A stretch of 64,000 nucleotides of DNA, taken from positions 17,390,589-17,454,588 of the forward strand of contig CP154954.1 of NCBI GenBank assembly GCA_039621445.1, written 5' to 3'. Below are positions 39,355 through 48,180 of this stretch, in pieces. Under the pieces are notes generated by a model. It was not told the DNA's origin and searched no databases. It saw nothing but the letters and a program-made list of their open reading frames with translations. Source of the stretch: Euglena gracilis. Lineage: Eukaryota > Euglenida > Euglenophyceae > Euglenales. Numbering within the stretch: the first letter of the stretch is position 1; each line of letters starts with the position of its first letter. A program made the translations under genes and the position numbers.

Positions 39355-41032
39355 GCCTGTGATTTTTGTGCGTCATGGTGCTGGTGGGTTCTTTTTGTTC
39401 GTCGTCCCGATTGACGGCGTGCCGGGACACGCCCTGCCGGTGATCGGCAGGTACCCCTGGAGAGCCGCCCCAGGCCGGTCGCGGGTGATTCTTTGGGCTC
39501 CCCGCTTGCCCCTCGGGGGGGTCCGCTGCCGACCCTTCCTCTTCTGGGCCTGGCTGCTTCGCCTCCCCGATGCGCTGGCCTTCCTGCCAGTCGTGGCTGG
39601 TGGGTTCTCCACCTTCGTCTTCCGCTCCGGTGTGGGACCTCCGCCTCTCTTCTCGCGTGCTTCTGGCTTGGCCTTCTGCTTGGGTTGGTGGGCCTTCGTT
39701 CTCCCTCGCCTTCCATCGGCGGATCTCGTCCCTCCGCTTGTCGGCGACGGCTGCCCACACTTGGTCTTGGAGGCTTTGGTCCCACCCCTGCCACATCTCG
39801 TGGCGGTCGCTTGCTTTGGGCGTGGCCTTGAAGCGCTCGTACTGCTCCCGCCACTCTGCCGGCCACTCGGCCAAGCGCGTGTACAGCCTCTTCTTGCGTT
39901 GGCTTGGCTGGGTTGCCTGCGAGGCGTCGTCCCCTTCGGTGGGCTGTGGTGTGGCCGCCTCCTCCACCACCACCGACACTGGGCGCTTGTTGCCCAGGAG
40001 TCGGTCTGTGGCCATGGGGTCGCTTCTTGCCGGTGCCTCCTCGGTGGCTGTGGTGCTTTGTGCTTCCTGCGTGGGGGTGGCGCTCGGTGGCGGTGTGGCG
40101 CTTGTTGTTGGTGTTGGTAGGGCCGGCGTGCTGCTTGCCGCTGCTGCTGCTGCGGGCACGGGGCTGGTGCTGCCGGGTGGTGCTGCTGGCGTGGCGGTGG
40201 TGCTGGCCCCTTCCGTTGCGGGTGGTGGTAGGTTGCTGCTTGGCGGTGGTGCTGCTCCTGCCGGGGTGGTGCCTGCTGCGGGCGATGTGGGTGTGGCGGC
40301 GGTGGGTGCGTCTTCGATCGCCAGCGTGGCGCGGTGGGTGAGGTGGCGGCTCTCTTGCTGCTGCTGTTGCTGCTGCCAGATCCATCGCACCATTTCGATG
40401 AGCAGTGCCCGTTGGGGGTCCACTGCTCCTTCCGCCGGGTAGGGCTGTGGTCGCCCCATCTCCCGCTGCCACCGGGCCCTTGTCGGCCCGGTGGTGCTGC
40501 TGACCGCTTGGATCAGTCGTTGGACTGGCATGGGCAGCTGTGCGCTCGCCCCCCGGAGCAGCGCGGTCACTGCGCCGGTGTCCATCCCCGGCAGCCGCAG
40601 CGGGCGTTCCACTGGCACCAGGCGCTCCACGTGCACCGGCACCGGGTACGGTGTGGGCACTGCGCGCTCCACGACCACCGGCACGGGTACGTGGTACGGC
40701 ACTGGGATCTGTACCGGCACCACGCGCTCGACGTACACCGGCACGGGACAGGGGGTGGGCACCGGCACCGGCACCGGGTACGGTTGGGGCACCTGGACCA
40801 CTTGCAGCGGCTGCTGCACTGTGGTTGTTGGCGGCTGCTGGCTGGTTGGCGTCGCCGCTGATGTCTGTGTGGTGGGTGTAGGGGAAGCGCCGGCCACCTC
40901 CCGCTCCTGTGTGCTCGCTGTGCACCGTGTTTCGGCCGACCGTTGGAGCTGGGATATCTGGCAAGCCGCGGCTAGCGGCTGGCTGGCTGGAAAAAAAAGA
41001 GGAGGAAGGTCTGGCCAGCCATGGCCAGCCAC
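38150..41032 (-). mobile_element. Diverged Penelope-related C-terminal unit (subfamily 2), 5'-truncated
   Basis: Carries the same order of modules as the C-terminal extension of copies B-D, with low sequence identity: Val-Pro repeats, AEWPAEWR-type module, GEAK(N/Q)PGP, coiled coil. No RT is present. Most simply it is a 5'-truncated insertion of a related family abutting copy C's tail fragment. Confidence 0.55.
39341..41032 (-). CDS. Subfamily-2 extension protein, first frame: Val-Pro repeats and AEWPAEWR module
   Basis: Frame of 563 codons. Residues about 85-150 are Val-Pro repeats (VPVPTPCPVPVYVERVVPV, VERAVPTPYPVPVHVERL). Then follow a Gln-rich helix, Ala/Thr/Pro linkers, and the module LAEWPAEWREQYERFKA, QDQVWAAVADKRRDEIRRW, HDWQEGQRIGEAKQPGP. 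The spacing of Trp and charged residues matches the copy B/C module despite divergence, which supports real coding. A segment with WGGSPGVPADHRQGV follows and recurs in the next frame. Function unknown. Confidence 0.55.
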   Translation of the reverse strand: MAGHGWPDLPPLFFPASQPLAAACQISQLQRSAETRCTASTQEREVAGASPTPTTQTSAATPTSQQPPTTTVQQPLQVVQVPQPYPVPVPVPTPCPVPVYVERVVPVQIPVPYHVPVPVVVERAVPTPYPVPVHVERLVPVERPLRLPGMDTGAVTALLRGASAQLPMPVQRLIQAVSSTTGPTRARWQREMGRPQPYPAEGAVDPQRALLIEMVRWIWQQQQQQQESRHLTHRATLAIEDAPTAATPTSPAAGTTPAGAAPPPSSNLPPPATEGASTTATPAAPPGSTSPVPAAAAAASSTPALPTPTTSATPPPSATPTQEAQSTTATEEAPARSDPMATDRLLGNKRPVSVVVEEAATPQPTEGDDASQATQPSQRKKRLYTRLAEWPAEWREQYERFKATPKASDRHEMWQGWDQSLQDQVWAAVADKRRDEIRRWKARENEGPPTQAEGQARSTREERRRSHTGAEDEGGEPTSHDWQEGQRIGEAKQPGPEEEGSAADPPEGQAGSPKNHPRPAWGGSPGVPADHRQGVSRHAVNRDDEQKEPTSTMTHKNHRHARQ

Positions 41033-41659
41033 GGCCTGGCTGAGGGGATTTAGAGGAGGAGGAGGTCTGGCTGGCTGCGATGGGACTTTTCAAAAAATTA
41101 TGATTCACCCATACGCAAAAAATTGCTTGCATTCCTAATCCTTCTTCTTCTGTTTTACGGAGCATGGCGTTAGGCTGGAGGGGGGGGTTCCTGGCTCGCC
41201 GGCCGACAAGCCAGGAACTGGCATGGTCGGCAGCTAATCGGCGAGATAGGGGGGGGGTCCTGGCCAGTCGGCCGACTAGCCGGCGAAATATCCACTCTAA
41301 CGTACTAACAGGCCAAACCCGCCGACTTTTAAAAAAAACCCCCCCATGAAGAAAATTGTATGCAAGCTGGTCGGTGGTCATAAAAAATGGTCTGTGGTGG
41401 GCCCAAGTCACCCGGAAATGGTCCGGATGGGTCCACATAAGTGCCTTACACACCAACATAAACACCCTCAGATGGAAATCTTTGGTCGGTGGGGGTAGGT
41501 GGGGCCCTTGATGAGGGCCCAGAGGGGTTAAAGACCAATGATGGAACAGGGATTACATGAAAATCCTTTAGAAATGCAAGCATTCTGCATCACGAGAGGC
41601 AGAAATCTCCCCCCTCCACCCCCATCCGAGCCTCAAATAACAAAAAGGTAAGGTAAGTG
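41033..41659. other. Non-coding stretch with CGGCCGACTAGCC-type words
   Basis: Contains inverted words around GGCCGACAAGCC and GGCCGACTAGCC (41,202 and 41,269) and G-runs. No coding bias or terminal structures that can be proved. Confidence 0.4.
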
Positions 41660-41675
41660 TTCAGTCCCGAGGTAC

Positions 41676-41838
41676 CCCCCCCCCTATATGACACCCCTGG
41701 GGGGGGTCATCTAGGGGGGGGTCACAGAGCAGAGCAATTTTTCAAGTGGGAAAAGTATCCCCCCCTAAATGACCCCCCCTAGATGACCCTTTGGGGGGTC
41801 CTGAAGCAACATTAATAGGGTCATTCAGGGGGGGGGTA
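41676..41838. mobile_element. C-run foldback element (TATATGAC/AAATGAC type)
   Basis: Starts TACCCCCCCCCC then TATATGACACCCC and ends GGGTCATTCAGGGGGGGGGT. The interior has further C/G-runs alternating with TCATCTAG and TAGATGAC words. It can fold end to end. Same architecture as the TTTATTTGA family at 46.8 and 47.1 kb, with different words. Confidence 0.6.
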
Positions 41839-41849
41839 CGTGATTCCTA

Positions 41850-42560
41850 CTCTGCGATTATTTAAGCCCCGCCCCCCTCAGCAAAGGAAGTTAACAGAAA
41901 GAGGTCATTCTGTGGAGTTTTTGTTGATGTTTGGCATGGTTTATTTCATTTAATTAGTTGTAACTGATATTTTTCTGCGTTTTTATCTCTGAAATTGCAA
42001 TTAAAATTCCCAATTATTGATGTTTTGGTGTGAAATTGTAATTAAATTGATGTTTTTTCTTCTGTTACCTTTCAATTACAAATATGAATTACCAAGCAGA
42101 AACGAAAAAAAAAAAAAGAAAGAAGACGGCGAAGCACGAAGGAACGGAAGAGGGTCGCGCGAGACATTTCGCGCGAGTCACGCGGTCATGCCGCCCCCTT
42201 GCCCTCTTTATGAGTGTACGGTGGTGCCCTTGCCCTTACCGTTTCCGGAAGCCGGAGAGGGGGGTTGAGCCCCTCGCGTCCCCCGCGTCCCCCCCCCCCG
42301 CGTCCCCCCCGCGTCCCCACCAAGTGGCTTGGTGTCCTTTTTTGAAGAGGCTTTTCTGCAATGTCCCGGCATGCTTGTGTGATGAAACAAAGAAAAGGGG
42401 AGAAGGACAAAGAACGTTGGAAATTGAGAAGTCAAATTTTTATCCTTGCCACTCAAAAAAATGGTAGTTGTTTGCTGGACCCCAGGTATTGGGGGGGGGT
42501 CCCGTGGGACCCCCTGCCGCTTGTGATGGGTGAAGGTCATGACCTAACGAGTCTCTTACA
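41850..42560. other. AT-rich stretch and a CGCGTC C-run satellite
   Basis: 42,275-42,318 has four C-runs separated by GCGTC (CGCGTCCCCC units). The rest is AT-rich. An open frame at 42,017-42,268 lacks coding bias. Confidence 0.4.
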
Positions 42561-42853
42561 GATGCTTCCGATTTCTTTGTACTGCAGTTGATGGGATGCG
42601 GGAAGACAATTGGTGGTGGATGCAAAAGTGTCCATTTGTTATTTCCTGTTTGTTCGGCATGATCAATGCTAATCCTAGAATGTCCCCCCGCAATCACTGC
42701 ACACCTTTCCCATTTTGTGTCCTTTTTGTTGACACCGTTCCCATCTCCTGTTCTCTTTTCCATTTCGTCAATTTTTTTCAGCCCATGGCATTCAGCCCAT
42801 CCTCTCACCTGGAATTTCTGATCATGGTGTATCCCAAAGAGCCGTCTTCCCAT
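42560..42853 (-). pseudogene. Possible coding remnant on the minus strand
   Basis: A minus-strand frame (42,853-42,440) gives a non-repetitive, compositionally normal peptide (FGIHHDQKFQVRGWAECHGL, then WERCAVIAGGHSRISI). The plus strand is also open (42,596-42,919). It does not match a family I know. It may be a transposase or host-gene remnant; strand is uncertain. Confidence 0.2.
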
Positions 42854-43139
42854 TTTGAGTTTGCTAGAGACTGCCTTTCAAATAATTTTTTTGAAAGGGA
42901 ATTTTGTAGGATATTCTAATCGACCAGCACATTTTTTGGGAATGTTGGGCCATTTTTGACTCCATTTTGGGTGTGGAAATGCACCAGAGTTTGGAGTTTT
43001 TTTTTTTAAGAGGACGTTGTGTTGCAAAACTTCTTTTAAAAAACACACTTTCCATTTTTTTTTAAAAGGCACTTTTTTGTTGCTTTTTTAAATAAAAAAA
43101 AACAGAACATAATTTTTTTTAAAAAAAGTCAGTTGCGTG

Positions 43140-43323
43140 TGCGGAAGAGGAAACAGAGGAGGATGGCCACTCTGGGTTGGTCAGAAACTGAAACTGGGCG
43201 GGATCGTTGTCCAGGTAACCCTTAGCTTCAGCGGGCCGTTGCACTCCGCACAGAAGACGGTGGCGCCGTCGGCGGAGCTCTCCGCAAGGGTCTTGGCCCA
43301 GTCCCAGGGATCGGCGTACAGGG
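43140..43323 (-). pseudogene. Decayed gene, 3' segment (fourth piece)
   Basis: Minus strand encodes LYADPWDWAKTLAESSADGA, then TVFCAECNG, with GC-rich third positions. A frameshift leads to AKGYLDNDPAQFQFLTNPEW. Joining base 45,434 to 43,323, which removes the element 43,324-45,433, puts this piece in frame with the preceding segment (VIPNYYR, then LYADPW). The family is not recognised. Confidence 0.45.
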
Positions 43324-43562
43324 GGTAGCTTTAAATCGTAGGACACTTAATTCGGTTTGACATTTAACTCGCTCTGGATTAAATCCGTTTTAATCCAGCG
43401 AGGTTCGGGGGTCAGACCGGATTTAATCCAGCGAGTTTAACCGCTATCGAGGTTACTCCTAATTGGCAGGATGCGCAGATTTCTGGTGCAAAAGGACAGT
43501 TTGGAGCAAGGTACCATATTCCTTCCGTTTATCACTGACATTCACTTCTTTCTCCAGAGAGG

Positions 43563-44225
43563 AAACGAGAAGATGATTTTAAAGCTGTTGTCGATCATGC
43601 GGAAGATGTGTTGGAAACCAGGTTGACTTCCTCCCAAATTTCTCCCCTGCTTGCCTTCTCATTCAGGAACTCCAAGAAACAAAAAGTGAAGAAGGAGTGG
43701 GCCTCCTGGTCCGACGAGAAGAAGACGGAGATTGCGGACATGGCCATCCAGAAGGGGATGACCTACGCAGCATTTCAGGTACTTTCTCATCCCACTGTGG
43801 GTCCCACAACACCCCCTCAGCTGTGGTGGAAAGGTCAGCACCTTTTTTTATATCCTCTCCTACGTTTTGTTTTCGCCGCTGCCACCCCTTCCTTTCTGTT
43901 TTGTCACAGGGACGCCGCTTCCAGTTCAAATCAAGAGGACCCCAGAGAGAGGGTAATTCAAGAACAAGAACCTGGGAATATTCATGAACAAGAACATGGG
44001 AATAATCAAGAACAAGCCGTGGAACAAGAAGACGAACAAGAATCCGACAGTGACGTCGAAGTTCAGGTGGCAGGTGTGCAGGCATGTGCTGAAGTGATCC
44101 CAGACGATTTGGTTGTGGAGGAAGGAGAAGGGGTTGCCGAAGAAGAGGCTGCTGCAAGAGAAGTGGAGGCAGCCCGACAACTGGAGATGGATGAGGCCAT
44201 TGCCAAATCGCTGGCACGTGGTGGC
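43563..44225 (+). CDS. Gene-like region with two probable introns, unknown function
   Basis: Three blocks read as one protein. (1) About 43,560-43,619 encodes KREDDFKAVVDHAEDVLET. A 56-bp intron may follow, GTTGACTT to CTCATTCAG. (2) About 43,671-43,780 encodes VKKEWASWSDEKKTEIADMA and AIQKGMTYAAFQ, followed by GTACTTT and an acceptor GTCACAG at about 43,910. (3) An acidic Gln/Glu-rich region (EQEPGNIHEQEHGNNQEQA) ends in a helix EMDEAIAKSLA that resembles a ubiquitin-interacting motif. Block 2 looks like a small helical DNA-binding unit, but no family is certain. It lies inside the 2.1-kb insertion, so it may be cargo or transposase remnant. Confidence 0.35.
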
Positions 44226-44239
44226 CGACTGTTGTTCAA

Positions 44240-44660
44240 GTTTGCCCCCCCCCCTGTGGACAACATTTCCTCCCCCCCCTGTGGACAATATTTTCTTGCC
44301 CCCCCCCGTGTTTTTTAAAAAAATTCTGTTTTAAAAACCTGTTTTTTAAAAAAAACACACGAAAGTGTTTCTTTCAAACAGCAAAAAATGCCCCCCCCCC
44401 CTGTGGACAACATTTCGTCCCCCCCTTTTGGACTAAATGTCCTTCCCCCCCCTCCTTGTGCACAATCCCCCCCCCCTGGACAAACTTTCCTCCCCCCCCC
44501 CCCCGATGGCCCGGGCAACCTTGCTTCTGCCCCCACGGGCTGGTGTTGATCGGGCAAAGAAGTTTGGGAAGTGATGCATTATTGTTTGTTTGTTCACGAC
44601 ACAGCCGGCAGCTGCTGTGTTCAGGCTTTCCTCTCCCCCCCCCACCTGTGGATTTCACAA
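44240..44660. repeat. C-run satellite with TGTGGACAA words
   Basis: C-runs of 6-13 bases followed by TGTGGACAA, or shortened variants, at about 44,259, 44,278, 44,400 and 44,645, with GGACAA at 44,478. The first pair and the later set bracket an AT-rich interior with AAAACCTG words. No coding. Confidence 0.6.
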
Positions 44661-45338
44661 CGGTGTGTCTTACAACAAAAAAATTTTTTTGGGTTTTTTT
44701 TGTGACTCAAAAATTTTTTTTAAGCGGGTTGACCCAGCAGACCCCCCCCCCCGGGGGGGTGCAGGACCTGGGGGGGGTCCCGCGCCTGAGGCGCTGGGAA
44801 AACCTTTTCGGCCCGAAGCGCCGAAAATTTTTGGAAACTGCCTTTACTGGGCCCGATTCGGTGGGGGGGGGGGGGGGGCCCCCCCCCCCCCCCCGCGTCA
44901 CGACCCCCCTCCCCCCCCTTTTGTATGAAGAAGGCCTGTGCTCTCCACGTGTTCTCACGTGTTCTCACGTTTGCACACCTTGCACGTTACATTGCTGCTG
45001 TTTTTACGTTTGCCAGACTGTCGTGGAATCGTGGAATTGTTTTTGGTGCTGGAAAGTAAAGTGAGCCGTTGTGAAAAACGGCTTGTTGCAAAAAAGATGT
45101 TTTTTTTTCCATAAAACATTCCATTCAGTGGGGGTCAAGTGGTGAAGGGGTGTTTTGAAAGGAATTTGTGTGGTCGGGTTTGGGCAACGTCCGTCAAATC
45201 TGGGCAACGTCCGTCCCGTTGGATTGGGGGTGCAAAAACTCCTCCTGGCCAGGAACAAATACTGCCGTTCGGTCCGCTGAAAAGGATTGAAAAAAAAACG
45301 TCGGCTCCTGAACACTTATCAGGCTACCTCGGCCCGGA
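44661..45338. other. Repeat-rich non-coding DNA in the 2.1-kb insertion
   Basis: Includes a GACCC/C-run/GGGG foldback near 44,740, a G-run/C-run hairpin at 44,862-44,895, and triple CACGTGTTCT words at 44,947-44,968. No supported gene. Confidence 0.4.
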
Positions 45339-45433
45339 CCGAATTTAATCCGCCGAGGTTTGGTACCCAAACCGAATTTAATCCTCGCGCCTTTAATCCC
45401 TACGTATTAAGTACTCGGCGCCTTTTAACTACC

Positions 45434-45568
45434 TCCTGTAGTAGTTGGGGATGACGTGGAGGAAGTCCGGGTGGGCGGCGCGGGTGACGGCCACGTAGGC
45501 GTAGACGGCCACGCGGCCACGTAGGCCATCTTGGGGTTGGCTTGGATCTGGTTCCAGTCGAGGATGCC
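45434..45568 (-). pseudogene. Decayed gene, third piece
   Basis: Encodes ILDWNQIQANPKMAYVA and, after a one-base shift, VAVYAYVAVTRAAHPDFLHV and IPNYYR. Third positions are GC-rich. The 5' side is interrupted by element 45,569-45,793; across it, ENYG joins ILDW in frame. Confidence 0.45.
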
Positions 45569-45793
45569 GGGGGTGTTCCCCCCGCCACCCCCCCCTTTCC
45601 CCCCCCCCCCCCCCGCGTCCCCCCCGCGTCCCGGATTTTGGCCCGGCTTATTTTTTGGTCGAGCAAAGGAAAATTACATGCAAATTTGGGTGACGCCAAA
45701 GAAAACGTGTGGGGGTGGTTGGGCCATGGTTCCCCCCCGCGTCCCCTCCGGGTCCCCCCTCCGCGTCCCCCCCCCGCGTCCCGAACCACCCCC
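45569..45793. mobile_element. C-run satellite element with GCC target duplication
   Basis: 225 bp. Left end GGGGGTGTT (45,569), right end AACCACCCCC (to 45,793). Flanked by GCC at 45,566-45,568 and 45,794-45,796. Inside each end are C-runs spaced by GCGTC (CGCGTCCCC units), in the same orientation at both ends, around an AT-richer core of about 120 bp. Removing it with one GCC restores the frame of the surrounding gene. Confidence 0.7.
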
Positions 45794-45796
45794 GCC

Positions 45797-45925
45797 GTAG
45801 TTCTCGTGGATAGTCTCCCCCTGCGCCTGGATCGAAGAAGGTGAGGGTGACGGAGGCGTCCTCTTCCTCTTGCGAGTCACGTCGGTGTTCTGTTGGCGCT
45901 GGAGCACGTCCACCCACTGGAGGGT
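45797..45925 (-). pseudogene. Decayed gene, second piece
   Basis: Encodes LQWVDVLQRQQNTDVTRK, then a stretch better read one base off (EEEDASVTLTFFDPGAG), then GETIHENYG. It lies between two small insertions and is in frame with both neighbours when they are removed. Confidence 0.45.
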
Positions 45926-45928
45926 GAC

Positions 45929-46264
45929 GGGGGTGTTTCCCCCCGGCCCCCCCGCGACCCCCCCCGCGACCCCCCCGCGACCCCACTCTGAGCCCAATTC
46001 GGGTTCCCAAAAAGTACGAAAAATTTGCATTAATTAGGAATTTGCCACTCAATTAGGAATCAAAAACGCGAAAAATTGGTCGCAAATTCCTAATTGGACC
46101 TATTTTCGGACCCAAATGGCACGCAAATTCCTAATTAGGATCTAAAATTAGAGGATAGGACGACGTCACACAAGTCACATATGACCTGCCGCAAAACCCA
46201 TTTCACCCCCGCGACCCCCCCCGCGACCCCCCCCGCGACCCCCCCCCGCGACCCCAACACCCCC
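45929..46264. mobile_element. C-run satellite element with GAC target duplication
   Basis: 336 bp. Ends GGGGGTGTT (45,929-45,937) and AACACCCCC (46,256-46,264) are perfect 9-bp inverted repeats. Flanked by GAC at 45,926-45,928 and 46,265-46,267. Both ends carry C-runs spaced by GCGAC (CGCGACCCC units) in the same orientation. The AT-rich core contains repeated TTCCTAATTAGGA words. Confidence 0.8.
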
Positions 46265-46452
46265 GACCGTTCACTTCTCCGGGTCGATGGACTGGAGGAT
46301 GGCACATCGGTTGTTGACGACCTACGGGGTGTTGCTGCCGTCGGGCGGCTTCCGGTCGCGGAGGGTGTTGCGGCTGATGACCTCCATGCCCTCGCCGTAA
46401 ACAAAGTTCTGGAGGTACTCCCAGCTTTTCTGCTGGTGGGCCGAATGACGGG
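46265..46452 (-). pseudogene. Decayed gene, first piece
   Basis: Encodes HSAHQQKSWEYLQNFVYGEG, MEVISRNTLRDRKPPDG, a TAG, VVNNRCAILQSIDPEK, and a TGA just before the insertion. GC-rich third positions and non-repetitive text indicate a former gene. The two stops, with two later frameshifts, mark it as a pseudogene unless the stops fall in introns. Function unknown. Confidence 0.45.
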
Positions 46453-46504
46453 GCTGAGCACACAGAGATAGCGAGCAAGGTGAATGAGTCTTTGACCGCA
46501 GCGG

Positions 46505-46770
46505 GTAACGTGACCCCCCCTATTTGCCCCCCCCCCCTAATTGGCCAGAGCCCAGGTGGCCATTTAGCGGGGGGGGGGGTTACTCATTTCAAGGTAAATG
46601 CCTTTATTCGGGTGTTTTACGGGGTTCGCAACTATGAAGGACGGGGGCACGGTGGCCAATTAGGGGGGGGGGGTAACCCCCCCCTTAATTGTCCCCCCCC
46701 CCCTAATTGGCCAGAAGGGGGGTCCGGGCCGCCTGGAGTGCGGCCAAATAGGGGGGGAGGGGTTGGTATC
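46505..46770. repeat. C-run foldbacks with TAATTGGCCA words
   Basis: Two nearby foldbacks, about 46,505-46,590 and 46,640-46,765, share CCTAATTGGCCAGA beside C-runs and GGCCATTTAG or GGCCAATTAG beside G-runs. They are short relatives of the TTTATTTGA family. No gene. Confidence 0.55.
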
Positions 46771-46817
46771 CTTCCAAGTCGGGTGAAGTGTGTCATTGTG
46801 GACGAGGGAAGCGCTGC

Positions 46818-47032
46818 GTACCCCCCCCCTTTATTTGACCCCCCCCCCTTAATTGAGCATTTGGGTCCGGGAAAAAAATTTTTCATGCGCCGAAGGCGCC
46901 GAAAATTTTTTTTTGCCCTATTTCTAAAGGAATTTTTGACCCCCCCCTTATTTGACCCCCCCCCCCTTATTTGAGCATTTGGGGGGTCCTTTGGCCCCTA
47001 CGGGTGCTCAAATAAAGGGGGGGGGGGGTGGT
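46818..47032. mobile_element. TTTATTTGA C-run foldback element, copy 1
   Basis: Left end TACCCCCCCCTTTATTTGA, right end TCAAATAAAG and a G-run ending GGTGGTA. The interior has TTAATTGAGCATTTGGGTCC, a GCGCCGAAGGCGCC hairpin followed by AAAATTTTTTTTTG, a second TTATTTGAC/C-run set, and GCATTTGGGGGGTCCTTTGG. About 215 bp, no coding capacity. Confidence 0.7.
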
Positions 47033-47076
47033 ATCGTAACCGTTTGAAGGATTTCCAGCCGAATGGGCTGCACATA

Positions 47077-47278
47077 CCCCCCCCCTTTATTTGAGCACAC
47101 CCACGGGCCAACGGACCCCCCAAATGCTCAAATAAGGGGGGGGGTCAAATAAGGGGGGTCAAAAATTCCTTTAGAAAGCGGGCAAAAAAAAATTTCGGCG
47201 CCTTCGGCGCATGAAAAAAAATTTTCCCCGGACCGAAATGCTCAATTAAGGGGGGGGGTCAAATAAAGGGGGGGGGTA
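47077..47278. mobile_element. TTTATTTGA C-run foldback element, copy 2, inverted
   Basis: Reverse orientation of copy 1 with the same internal blocks, including GGCGCCTTCGGCGC and CTCAATTAAG. Its ends ATACCCCCCCC and GGGGGGGGGTAT are perfect inverted repeats. Copies 1 and 2 lie 45 bp apart, head to head. Confidence 0.7.
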
Positions 47279-47296
47279 TGTGTGGCCGACAAGCTT

Positions 47297-47529
47297 CATG
47301 GCCATTGCTTAACACCTGTCCCACCCCACCCCCGGGGAGGGTGACTGACTGGTTTTTAAAGAGGGTGACTGACTGGCTTCCTGGCCAAGAGACCAAAAAT
47401 GAAAAGTGGCTGGCCTGGACATTTTTTGGACGCTTTGAGAACTTTTGGCTGAGAGGCTAGAGTGACTGACTGGTTTTTTCAGAGTGGAAAGTGACCCCCC
47501 CCCCCCCGGGGTCCCTAAGCAATGGTATG
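47297..47529. mobile_element. GTGACTGACTGG-family element
   Basis: Left CATGGCCATTGCTTAAC, right CCCTAAGCAATGGTATG. Contains three GTGACTGACTGG words and a C-run. Related to 5165-5990. Confidence 0.55.
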
Positions 47530-48040
47530 TTCACGGACCGGTAGTGCTATGACTCGGTCCCACTTTGATGACCTTGACACCCTCTTTGGTGCAGTTGCTT
47601 TACAGGGATATTACTGATGATTGTGTTGGGGAAAAGTCATTTCCAACAAAAAAGGAATTTTTTTTTGGAAAAAACAGTACAATACATTTTTTTCCCTTTT
47701 TGTGGTGCAAGGTCCCTGGCATCCTCGTGAAGTCTGTCCATGCCTCGACACGTCGTCGGTTTTTCAAATTTCTCAAGGCGCAAGGTCGCCCCCTGACCCT
47801 CCCCCCAAAGTGGGGGGGGGGGGGCGCCGGAACTCTTGCATGGTTTTTTTCCAAGAAAAGGACCTTGTCATTGTGGATGGACGCTTGTGAATGGTGGTGT
47901 GAGCATCTTTTGGTAATGAAAGAATTTGTAGCATCGGAAGTGCAGCGCAACCCTTGGACTGCCAAGAAGGAAGGCTAGGTTCCCCCTCTGTTGCATCGCA
48001 TTCACGAAGTCCTCACCACAAATGCTTTCATTTCTGTCAA
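47530..48040. other. AT-rich stretch with an open frame of uncertain value
   Basis: A plus-strand frame at 47,565-47,978 (137 codons) contains non-repetitive text (VKSVHASTRRRFFKFLKAQG, MDACEWWCEHLLVMKEFVA), but it crosses a G-run. It could be a decayed transposase exon upstream of 48,181. Evidence is insufficient for a gene call. Confidence 0.25.
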
Positions 48041-48130
48041 GGCTGGATTGAAGTTTTCAAGAAAAGAGGAGGATTGAGGTTGAGGTTGAAGTGAGGTTGA
48101 AGTTTCAAAACTTCTCCCAACTTCAACCCG
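48041..48130. repeat. GGATTGAAGT inverted repeat, copy 1
   Basis: About 90 bp starting GGCTGGATTGAAGTTTTC and ending CCCAACTTCAACCC, with an interior of GAGGTTGAAGTGAGGTTGAAG. The second copy is at 48,786-48,869. The outermost ends of the two copies (GGCTGGATTGAAGT and ACTTCAATCCAGCC) are perfect inverted repeats of each other. Confidence 0.6.
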
Positions 48131-48180
48131 GGAAACACTTGCATTTTTATGACGTAAATGACTTTGTTCCTTCCTTAGAA

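Larger units (their letters stand above)
43324..45433. mobile_element. 2.1-kb insertion with GGTAG...CTACC ends
   Basis: Ends share GGTAG and, 16-17 bases further in, ACTTAAT, in inverted orientation (43,324 and 45,433). Both ends also carry AATTTAATCC-type words (43,378-43,435 and 45,340-45,392). Its removal restores the frame of the minus-strand gene on either side. No target duplication was found, so its class is open. It contains a small plus-strand gene-like region and C-run satellites. Confidence 0.5.

Noticed and set aside
38799-41465. Very long minus-strand frame (888 codons) overlapping the subfamily-2 unit
   Set aside because: His/Arg/Ala/Gly-rich off-frame text; the neighbouring frame carries the conserved AEWPAEWR module and Val-Pro repeats.
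45434-46452. C-run elements as canonical introns of the minus-strand gene
   Set aside because: Element borders fall at GGGGGTGTT/AACACCCCC with 3-bp duplications, not at GT-AG; an insertion explains the frame better. RNA data could reopen this.
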